Source of the DNA: an uncultured Aquimarina sp. | GTDB taxonomy: Bacteria; Bacteroidota; Bacteroidia; Flavobacteriales; Flavobacteriaceae | Reading direction: 5' to 3' | Assembly: GCA_947503835.1 (NCBI GenBank) | Contig: CANNFM010000014.1 | Coordinates: 62,001-126,000, forward strand | DNA: 64,000 nt | Shown: piece by piece, positions 55,052 through 62,622 of the stretch | Layout: the number at the start of each line of letters is the position of its first letter | Numbering within the stretch: position 1 is the first letter of the stretch | Program-made: the position numbers and the translations under genes | Notes under the pieces: generated by a model | What the model saw: the letters and a program-made list of their open reading frames with translations, nothing else | Told to the model about the DNA's origin: nothing | Database searches by the model: none

Positions 55052-57494
55052 TTATCATAGGTATTATTGGAAAATTAAATCTAAAAACAATAGGAAATAT
55101 ATCTTCATTATTCAGTATTAATTCCCAATCTGGATTTTCAAAATAGGTTGCAATTCTATTAATATCATACCCTCCTAAACCAGAACCATTTTCCATACTG
55201 GTTGTAGAAAATTTTGTGATAAATTTCTCTTTATCGAAATTTTTTGGAAACGGTTTTCCGTTATTTCTCATTTCTAATTCTAAAATATTATCCGTTGCTT
55301 TTAATTCAATAATTAATTGATTAGTTTCAGATATAGAATCAAATGCATATTTATCTGCATTTGACAGAATATTATTAATCAGTATTTTGAAAAGAGTAAT
55401 ATTTAAATTAACTGCTTTACCAGCTATTTCATTATTAGGTGGCGATTTATATTGAGGTTTATAATTGCCTCTATCTCTTTTGGTTGTTCTTAATGCCTTA
55501 TCAATTTCTTGTAATGATGTTGGTTTGAGCTCATAGTTTTCTAACACTAACCCATTTTCTCCTTTCTCGAGAATGGTAGAGATATGATTGACATCGTCCT
55601 TTATTTGAATTAAATCATCAACTAAGTTTGTATCATAACGCTTACTGTACAATGCTTTCACCTCATTAAAAGCTTCAGAGTTGTTACTTTCAAAAAAACG
55701 AATTAAGCTTTTAGCGTTAGAAAGAATATTTTGTCTAGGTGTACCTAAAGAATGTTTTAATGAAGCAAATTCATTAAAGCTTGAAACTTGCTTTCCATGA
55801 ACTAAAGCATTTCGTTCTAATTGAAGTAACTTAAATTTTTCAGCTAGTTCTAATATACCTTTTACCTTAGCCCTTTGTTCTTGAATAGACGGTATTTCAA
55901 TTTTAATTTCAAAAAAATCAGATCTATTTATAGACGCTATTGTACCTGGGTTTTGATATGCCTCTAATTGTTTAGCAACTTTTGATGACCTTAACTCATT
56001 AATCAAATAATGAATATCTATTGCAATGTTTGTAGAACTAATTTCTAATGCCAAAATATCTATACCAATATATATAGGTGTTCCAGTATATTTGAATAGA
56101 GTGGGTTTAAGTGCTTTCCATCTAGTTGTAACCAAAATACAATCGTAAGCTATTTCTATAGCGTGAGAAGGAATTTCTGTGGTTTTTAATTCATTAATAT
56201 CGAGATCATAAGAAACATCATTATCTTTAAGGTTCCTTGTTCGAACATATTTACCTACGAAATGTCTTTTATTTCCAACTCGTATACCACTAATTCTTTC
56301 TAAGATGGATTTTAATGGAATACCATTATAAGTATCTAGGAAATACCTTTTTACACTAAGATTGTAATTATTGTTTCTTACCTCATCTGCAGAAACGATA
56401 TTTGTATAATTAGAGTTACCATATTTATGAATATTATTTAAGAGTTTCTCAACTTGAAGACGCTTATTACCTTTTCCAATATTTTTTACAAAATCGGCAG
56501 CGTCAATTAATCTAATGCTCTTATTAAGGTTTTTTCCCTTAGTCAAAACAAGAATGCAAACCGGAACACCTGTGTGACGTAAAACACCTCCAGGCAGGGA
56601 CACTATCGTTTCTATGAGACCATTGTCAACTAAATACTGCCTTAGTCTACCTTCTTGCCCTCCTTTAAAAAGTATTCCTTGAGAAGTTACACATACTACT
56701 TTACCATCGTAATTAATTGACTCAAGGCCTTTAGTAATTACGAAAGCTTCTGCGCTCATTTTCTTTTGTCCAAATTGATGAGCGATATGTGAATCTATCT
56801 TATAATTGAACGGTGGGTTAGAAATAACCAAATCAAAGTTTTCATAAGAAGGCCAATTGTTAATTGAATCTTCAACCCGATAATCAATATTAGCGTATTT
56901 TTGATGTCTCATCAAGCGAAGCATTCCCAAGGCCCAAGTCGAATTAACTATTTCTTGGCCATAATAGCGTTCGTTATTTTTTAGATGTGTCGCGAAAGAA
57001 GCTAAACCCGCAAATGGATTAAAGACTGTAGCTTGAGAAGGTATTTCAGCGAGTTCCATTACAAACTTACTTATTTCATTAGGCAATAAAAATTCGCCAG
57101 AATATTTGCCCTGATTATCTGCTAGTCTAAAAAGTAAATCATCAAAAATCTCATCAAAATATAGATTCAAAACTTCATTGCTGAACATTGTAAAATTATT
57201 CAATACCTCATTAAGTCTCTCCTCTGGAATACTCTTGATTATTGGTCTATAGACATCCATAATCCTAGAATATCTTTGTTCATTCTCTAAAGAATTAAAA
57301 AGATACATATGCAAATCATTTGAGAAATCAATATGAACACTTTTAATGATACCATCATAATATGCGGATAAAAGAAAAAGATAGACGTGATGATGTTCCA
57401 CAGGTAAAACACCGCGTAGAAGACTCATTGATTTCCATACTTGATTGGTAATCATTTTTATTTCATCATTATCTCGGTAATTATCGCCTCTCAT
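55044..57494 (-). CDS. Fusion of DNA N6-methyltransferase-like, type I specificity-like and histidine kinase domains
   Basis: An 816-residue protein. Residues about 1-385 are HsdM-like: a helical start, motif I-like NPFAGLASF (159-167; the usual Asp is Asn) and intact NPPF (226-229). Residues about 390-565 resemble a type I S target-recognition domain with its closing IPSIQEQRAKVKGILE helix. The rest is a histidine kinase: H581 in SLKHSLGTPRQNI, the N-box LINNILSNADKY (705-716), NNGKPFP (744-750) and GSGLGGYD (770-777). No membrane segment is present, so it is a cytoplasmic sensor. Overlaps the receiver gene by 8 bp. Confidence 0.8.
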   Translation of the reverse strand: MRGDNYRDNDEIKMITNQVWKSMSLLRGVLPVEHHHVYLFLLSAYYDGIIKSVHIDFSNDLHMYLFNSLENEQRYSRIMDVYRPIIKSIPEERLNEVLNNFTMFSNEVLNLYFDEIFDDLLFRLADNQGKYSGEFLLPNEISKFVMELAEIPSQATVFNPFAGLASFATHLKNNERYYGQEIVNSTWALGMLRLMRHQKYANIDYRVEDSINNWPSYENFDLVISNPPFNYKIDSHIAHQFGQKKMSAEAFVITKGLESINYDGKVVCVTSQGILFKGGQEGRLRQYLVDNGLIETIVSLPGGVLRHTGVPVCILVLTKGKNLNKSIRLIDAADFVKNIGKGNKRLQVEKLLNNIHKYGNSNYTNIVSADEVRNNNYNLSVKRYFLDTYNGIPLKSILERISGIRVGNKRHFVGKYVRTRNLKDNDVSYDLDINELKTTEIPSHAIEIAYDCILVTTRWKALKPTLFKYTGTPIYIGIDILALEISSTNIAIDIHYLINELRSSKVAKQLEAYQNPGTIASINRSDFFEIKIEIPSIQEQRAKVKGILELAEKFKLLQLERNALVHGKQVSSFNEFASLKHSLGTPRQNILSNAKSLIRFFESNNSEAFNEVKALYSKRYDTNLVDDLIQIKDDVNHISTILEKGENGLVLENYELKPTSLQEIDKALRTTKRDRGNYKPQYKSPPNNEIAGKAVNLNITLFKILINNILSNADKYAFDSISETNQLIIELKATDNILELEMRNNGKPFPKNFDKEKFITKFSTTSMENGSGLGGYDINRIATYFENPDWELILNNEDIFPIVFRFNFPIIPMINE

Positions 57495-57517
57495 ATATTT
57501 CTCTTAATTGTATACCG

Positions 57518-57553
57518 CAAATAAACCATTTATTTGTGCAGGGTGCCTGCGCA
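57518..57553. promoter_or_regulatory. Two adjacent 19-bp inverted repeats before the fusion kinase gene
   Basis: CAAATAAA-CCA-TTTATTTG (57518-57536) is followed, sharing two bases, by TGTGCAGG-GTG-CCTGCGCA (57535-57553, one mismatch). Both have 8-bp arms and a 3-bp centre. They fill the 60-bp gap between the WYL gene and the fusion gene. They could be operator sites, or hairpins that control expression of the downstream genes. Confidence 0.5.
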
Positions 57554-57554
57554 G

Positions 57555-58556
57555 TTAGTCATCATAAAACTTATACATTTGATTTGAATGCTCTCTCAGT
57601 TGTTCTCTTAATACTTCTGGTTCTAATACTTCGACATCTTGACCATAGGACAATAACTGTTGTACTAATTCTTTATTTATTATAGTCTCAAACCAAACTT
57701 GATCTTGTTTTTCTTGTTCAAAAAACTCTTCAAAGTCTGGTTGAAATGGTTTTGTTTTAAAATAGTTTTCTCTCCCGTTATGGAAGCGTAACACTAACTT
57801 TTCTACTTGTGCTTCACGAGGTCTTACAACGCCTACTATTGTTCTAAAAAACACTTCCCAATCTGTATTTGATTCTGCATAATTTTCATCTTCAAGTATG
57901 TCAAAATCAATTAGTCTTTCATCCAGCGGAATACTCCATTCCGGAACATCTCTAGTTTTGTTTAAACCAAAAACAAACCATCTTCTATTGTATTGCTTCA
58001 ATATGTGAGGATGAAATTCAAAAACTGAAGAAGATTCGTCCTTAAATCCTTTAAAATTTATTTGTAGTACCTGCTTTTTCTTAATGGCTAGGTATAATGG
58101 CTTTAAGAATTTTATTCCTTTGTATTCTTCATTATGGTCATAAAACAAGATTCTTTTTGCATCATTTTCTTGCTCCTCCTCATCTTGGAACTTGATTAAG
58201 GCTTCTGCCAGTTTGTTATATTTAGGATGATTCTCAAAACGTGTTAGTAGTTGTTGTGCGGCATCAATTAAGTATTGTTCGTATTCTAGTAATGGTCGCT
58301 GCGCAATTGAAAAGGTAGAATCGGTATATCTTAGGATTCTTATTTTTTCAGGTAATGGTGCACCAAAGCCATTTTCCTTATCTCTAAAAACTTTAAGATC
58401 TTCACGTAATGTTCTAGTCGCTACACCTTCTCCTGGGTAGAATTCTGCAATTCCTTCATTTAATACTTTAAACAATTCATCGAAGGTATATGATTTATTG
58501 CGAAAGCAATAGTCTAGAATATTATATCTCAAATGTGCGTGTATGCTATTTGCCAT
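57555..58556 (-). CDS. WYL-domain transcriptional regulator
   Basis: A 333-residue regulator. A winged-HTH of the PafC/DeoR type covers about residues 1-65 (SYTFDELFKVLNEGIAEFYP then TRTLREDLKVFRDK). The WYL domain is about 150-225 (KKKQVLQINFKGFKDE, HPHILKQYNRRWFVFGLN). A C-terminal WCX extension follows. WYL proteins often act as regulators of defence loci, binding nucleic acids or nucleotides. It is the first gene of the fusion kinase/receiver/hsdMSR cluster and is probably its repressor. Confidence 0.88.
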   Translation of the reverse strand: MANSIHAHLRYNILDYCFRNKSYTFDELFKVLNEGIAEFYPGEGVATRTLREDLKVFRDKENGFGAPLPEKIRILRYTDSTFSIAQRPLLEYEQYLIDAAQQLLTRFENHPKYNKLAEALIKFQDEEEQENDAKRILFYDHNEEYKGIKFLKPLYLAIKKKQVLQINFKGFKDESSSVFEFHPHILKQYNRRWFVFGLNKTRDVPEWSIPLDERLIDFDILEDENYAESNTDWEVFFRTIVGVVRPREAQVEKLVLRFHNGRENYFKTKPFQPDFEEFFEQEKQDQVWFETIINKELVQQLLSYGQDVEVLEPEVLREQLREHSNQMYKFYDD

Positions 58557-58922
58557 TATTCTATTGTATTGATTTCATTTTCAAAAAAATTCATAATTAT
58601 TGACAATTTTATTACATATTTTATCCTCCCATAATAATTTACAAATTAACTAAAATTAAAAAGACAATTTTTCTAAATATTTATAAAAATCATTATTCAA
58701 AAATATCTATAACAATCAATTATTTTCAGATATCTTACCCAAAGGTCACCATTACCTTAAATGAAAAGTATGCTTAAAATCAAAGCTCTCTTTTCGCAAA
58801 AGAATAAAATGGAATGCAAAGTACTGTTATTGTAGGTGTCTTGTGAAAAAAATGTAGAATTTCAATACCAGTACGGCACAAGAGAATCTAATAGGGAATC
58901 TGACCTAGTATAAAGTTAAACG
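58557..58922. other. 366-bp non-coding stretch upstream of the WYL operon
   Basis: AT-rich and without a clear gene. The promoter of the minus-strand WYL operon must lie here, but I see no exact TTG-N19-TAnnTTTG match. No repeat or terminator is evident. Confidence 0.4.
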
Positions 58923-59096
58923 ATGAGAATAGTATTCTGGATTCTTTATATTTTGACAATAGTTAGATTGATTTTTTCTTTAATCATTATTATTTCAGGT
59001 AATAGACATTGCTCGGATAATAGCTGTATGATTCAATTGCTACATATTATTGGAACACCTCTATTAATTATTTTTATGATATTACTTTTTTTATGA
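58923..59096 (+). CDS. Small membrane protein, 57 residues
   Basis: An ATG-started frame with two hydrophobic helices (residues about 4-25 and 39-57: FWILYILTIVRLIFSLIIII and LLHIIGTPLLIIFMILLFL) joined by a short polar turn with two Cys (NRHCSDNSC). No family recognised. It lies alone on the plus strand between two minus-strand units. Small two-helix proteins in such islands are often toxins or effectors, but this is only a possibility. The composition could also be chance. Confidence 0.4.
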   Translation: MRIVFWILYILTIVRLIFSLIIIISGNRHCSDNSCMIQLLHIIGTPLLIIFMILLFL

Positions 59097-59344
59097 CAAG
59101 AAAAATTATCAAACAATGGAAATCTAAAGTTCAATAAAACGACCCATTTGCAAATGGATGGACTGTTCTTCTGTACTTACCCTGACATATCCGAAAACCA
59201 TTAATTTAAGTTTAAAAATATATCTAAAGGTAAACTTTTAAATTAGTACGCCTGAATGAACTTTATGAGAGTTGCAAATAGGTTTATCATCATAAGTTCA
59301 ATAATAGGGTCGTATTTATATGCTTCCGTTTCGAAGATTGATTC

Positions 59345-60547
59345 TTAAGCCATCTCTGCAGCACCCATAATTTCTTTATTGAATATATTGTATTTGATTC
59401 CTGTAATCCCATAGCGGTTTTTAGAAGTAACCGCATAGTTATTTCTGAAGGAATCATCAGCTTTCACAACCTCGATATTAATACCAGCATCAAAGAGTGG
59501 GGCTGTTCCTCCTCTAATGGTCTTTTGAGTAGTACGCTGAAAAATGACAATAAAAATGGTATTAGTATTCTCTTTTCGAAGCTTATCAAAATCTTGAGAA
59601 GGTAATCCTGTCTTATTCCAGCTATCAATAATGATTACATCAAAACTTTTGGTAGCTTCCTGAATAGTTTTATGTCCCTCTGGTATTTGATCGGCTATGA
59701 AAATCTTGTGTTGATTTTCGGGTTGGAGGTACTCCTTTTTCATTCGAGTAATCAGATCGGATTTACTTCCAATTTCTAAAGAGAAAATAGCAATCTTATT
59801 TCCAATATCAGCAAAGGCATCGGCTAATTGATAAGTAAACCTTGTCTTTCCACCACCCTGATCTCCTTCAATGGTAATTGCTAGTTCAAATCGTTCAATA
59901 TTTCCTAACAGAACGCCTAAATCTCCGTTAAGAGTAAAGGTGTTTGCATTCTTTACATGGGTATGTTCATTCATTGCAGAAAAAAGACCTGAAGCTTTAT
60001 TTGGTTTTATTTGGGGAAGGTTTTCAATAACACCCAACTCTTGGTCTTTAGATATATTGGACACCTTAGAATTTGTGATTTTTCGTAGTTCATTTAACCA
60101 CTTTTGCTTGATGACAATTCGCATTTCATTTTCAAAAAGTCGATCATTATACAAATTGATCAACTTCTTTTGGATTTGATCAACCTGATCAGCAATTGGA
60201 GAATTTTTGGTAATTAGCTTTTTTGAAATGGCACTATGAAGGTCAAAAATATAGGTTTTCAATTGTTCTTTGGATTGTATGGCTCTGTGCATCTCCAGAA
60301 AACGTTTTATAAAATCAATCTCTATAATAGATACTTGATTAATTGAATCGCCGTCTTCAGATAAATATGTATTTAGACGATCTAAATATATATCTATGGT
60401 TTCACGAATGGTAGGTTCCTGATCATAGAAATCTTTTGCTTCCATAAAAAACCGATGCCCGTTCTGTAATAATTTAGGGAAGGTATTGATCTGTAACTTT
60501 GAGATTATCTGCTCATAATTGTCGAAAGAAATGAATTGTTTTTCCAT
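59345..60547 (-). CDS. RecA/DnaB-like ATPase of the mobile element
   Basis: A 400-residue protein. The N-terminal 200 residues are helical. Walker A lies at 228-235 (GDQGGGKT) and Walker B at about 303-308 (FDVIIIDSW), as in RecA/KaiC/DnaB-type ATPases. Such single-domain ATPases occur on Bacteroidota conjugative elements and may act in replication or DNA repair. It lies 66 nt downstream of the C5 methyltransferase on the same strand. Confidence 0.75.
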   Translation of the reverse strand: MEKQFISFDNYEQIISKLQINTFPKLLQNGHRFFMEAKDFYDQEPTIRETIDIYLDRLNTYLSEDGDSINQVSIIEIDFIKRFLEMHRAIQSKEQLKTYIFDLHSAISKKLITKNSPIADQVDQIQKKLINLYNDRLFENEMRIVIKQKWLNELRKITNSKVSNISKDQELGVIENLPQIKPNKASGLFSAMNEHTHVKNANTFTLNGDLGVLLGNIERFELAITIEGDQGGGKTRFTYQLADAFADIGNKIAIFSLEIGSKSDLITRMKKEYLQPENQHKIFIADQIPEGHKTIQEATKSFDVIIIDSWNKTGLPSQDFDKLRKENTNTIFIVIFQRTTQKTIRGGTAPLFDAGINIEVVKADDSFRNNYAVTSKNRYGITGIKYNIFNKEIMGAAEMA

Positions 60548-60613
60548 TTGACAATTTTATAGATTCAATCCAACACAGTTTCAGGATGGTTCGGTTTCCT
60601 ACGCGATGAGTTG

Positions 60614-61819
60614 TTATTTTAACAAAGCAAATTGTAATTGAAGGGCTTTTGATTTTAGCAGTATTGCTGCTTTTGATATTTCTTTAAGCAGTTCTTTATT
60701 TATAATTCTTTCTCCAACTGCTTTTACTACAGGAACACTTACTGCGTTTCCAAGCATATGATATCTTCTGTAGTCACTTAGCTCTACTTTTTCTCCATTA
60801 ATTATCCCATGCTTAGTCCAATTATCAGGAAAACCCTGCAGGCGTTCACACTCTAATGGAGTAAGCTTTCGTACACAATTCAGGTGAGTCAATAGATTTT
60901 CATTTTGAGAATGAGCTGTAATAGTTCCTATTATACCATCATGTCGTGGGACAAACTGCTTTTCCCGAAAAGGAGCATAGTCCTTTCCTTTCTTTTGACT
61001 TTCTCTTCGAATCTCTTTTGCTTTTTCTGTACGTTCTACTCGTAACGGTTGCCAGTTCCCAAGAACAAGATTATCCTGATCTACTCGGGTAATACAATTT
61101 GTACTACCATCCTTTCGAAATTCAACTTTAGTACCACCTTTTACCTTTCTTCCCCCTCTTAATGAAAAAATAAAAGGATTAGTCATTACGCTGGCATCAC
61201 CAACTTTAGTTACGATTGTTGGAGAAGTGTTGGTTTTCGAGAGCCTTTCTCTAGAGCAATCTTTAATCGCTTGACAGCTTTCTCCGACAGGAAATATTTG
61301 AGGTCGGGATTTTCCTCTAAATGATCCGACAAGGTAGATGCGCTCTCGATTTTGGGGGAGAAACCAGGCAGTATTAAGCAATTGCCATTGGACGTCATAT
61401 ATCCCAAGGTTGGCAAACGATTTAAGTACGATTTCAAAGTCTTTGCCCTGGTTACTAGAGAAAAGCCCTTTGACGTTCTCAAAGATAAACAGACGGGGGC
61501 GATATGCATCGAGGATTCTAATTGCTTCAAAAAAGAGTCGGCTTTTACTTCCTTTAATCCCTCTTTGTTTTCCAGCAATTGATAAATCCTGGCATGGGGA
61601 ACCGAAGGTGATAATATCTGGTCGTTGGAGTTGGCCTTTTCTGATGTTTTCAATAGGTCCAGCATATATAGCGTTTTTAAAATTGTATGAATAATTAGCA
61701 ATAGCATATTTGTCAATTTCACTGAAGTAATGTTCTTTGAATATAAACCCTGCTTCTTTTAATCCTTTTGGAAACCCACCAATGCCTGAGAATAGATCAA
61801 GTAATACTAGATTCTTCAT
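60614..61819 (-). CDS. DNA (cytosine-5)-methyltransferase
   Basis: A 401-residue C5 methyltransferase. Motif I is LLDLFSGIGGF, the catalytic C76 is in GSPCQDLS, ENV is in LFIFENVKGLF, and QNRERIYLVGSF (motif VIII) and GNAVSVPVV (motif X) follow. The target-recognition region between VIII and IX is of moderate length. No cognate restriction nuclease is adjacent, so it may be an orphan enzyme, for example one protecting the element from host restriction. It overlaps the radC-like gene by 4 bp. Confidence 0.92.
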   Translation of the reverse strand: MKNLVLLDLFSGIGGFPKGLKEAGFIFKEHYFSEIDKYAIANYSYNFKNAIYAGPIENIRKGQLQRPDIITFGSPCQDLSIAGKQRGIKGSKSRLFFEAIRILDAYRPRLFIFENVKGLFSSNQGKDFEIVLKSFANLGIYDVQWQLLNTAWFLPQNRERIYLVGSFRGKSRPQIFPVGESCQAIKDCSRERLSKTNTSPTIVTKVGDASVMTNPFIFSLRGGRKVKGGTKVEFRKDGSTNCITRVDQDNLVLGNWQPLRVERTEKAKEIRRESQKKGKDYAPFREKQFVPRHDGIIGTITAHSQNENLLTHLNCVRKLTPLECERLQGFPDNWTKHGIINGEKVELSDYRRYHMLGNAVSVPVVKAVGERIINKELLKEISKAAILLKSKALQLQFALLK

Positions 61820-62487
61820 ATCAGACCTTCTTCCATCATAGAGAGATATCCATCCTTAGTAACGATAACATGATCTAATACTTCTATATCATGAAACTTA
61901 CCTATTTTACTAATTTCATTAGTTTTCTTGATGTCGGCTGTACTTGCTTTTAGATTACCAGAAGGGTGGTTGTGGGCCAGTATTATTTTTGTAGAAAGTG
62001 TTTTGAGAGCAATAGCAAATACAATACGGTTATCAACAATAGTAGATGTTAATCCTCCAGAAGAGTGCAAATGGTATCCAATAATATTGTTTTGATTATT
62101 AAGATAAATGACGAAGAAATGCTCCCTGGTTTCGATAGATCCTTTCTTGAATAATTTTCTAACCACTTGGGCTATTTCTTGTGGAGAACTAGCTTTTCCT
62201 AAAATCCTGCGGCCACGATTATAACTGATCCTGATTTCCGGAACTATGCCCGCTTTGTACTGTCCTTTAGCCCCATAAAGTTCTTCAGTAGAGTATGTAA
62301 CTTTTTTTCGCTTCACACCATTTAAAACTCCTCTGGATTTTAACTCTTGGGTAGCTCTTTGAATCGCTTTGGTCCAGGGTTCATTTTTTTTCCGTATTTC
62401 CTTCGCTTTTTTGCTTATTCGGGCAACCACGCTTTCTCCTTTCCCTTGACAGAGATTTGACGGCTTTTTTGGATTCTGTTTTTTCAT
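61816..62487 (-). CDS. RadC-like JAB-domain protein
   Basis: A 223-residue protein. A Lys-rich N-terminal extension of about 85 residues is followed by the RadC domain: SPQEIAQVVRKLF, EHFFVIYLNNQNNIIGYHLHS, and the JAMM motif AHNHPSGNLKAST with its conserved Asp downstream. RadC-like proteins are common on conjugative elements; their biochemical role is not settled. The standard RadC helix-hairpin-helix region is replaced by the extension. First gene of radC-C5 methyltransferase-ATPase. Confidence 0.85.
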   Translation of the reverse strand: MKKQNPKKPSNLCQGKGESVVARISKKAKEIRKKNEPWTKAIQRATQELKSRGVLNGVKRKKVTYSTEELYGAKGQYKAGIVPEIRISYNRGRRILGKASSPQEIAQVVRKLFKKGSIETREHFFVIYLNNQNNIIGYHLHSSGGLTSTIVDNRIVFAIALKTLSTKIILAHNHPSGNLKASTADIKKTNEISKIGKFHDIEVLDHVIVTKDGYLSMMEEGLI

Positions 62488-62622
62488 GATCTGTTACTTA
62501 ACAGGATAATGATATGAAAGCATAGAAAAATAATTTCCGATTGATTCCTTATAATTCCCGTAAACCTTTGTTCATGGTTTTTTTTTCATGTATTTTTAAA
62601 AATAAACTCTTAAACCACCTAC

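Noticed and set aside
59256..59348. 30-residue frame MNFMRVANRF... just before the ATPase stop
   Set aside because: Very short, overlaps the end of the convergent gene, and nothing else supports it.
61210..61722. Minus-strand frame of 170 codons in the C5 methyltransferase region
   Set aside because: Overlaps the methyltransferase gene in another frame; the methyltransferase motifs are unbroken, so the second frame is not needed.
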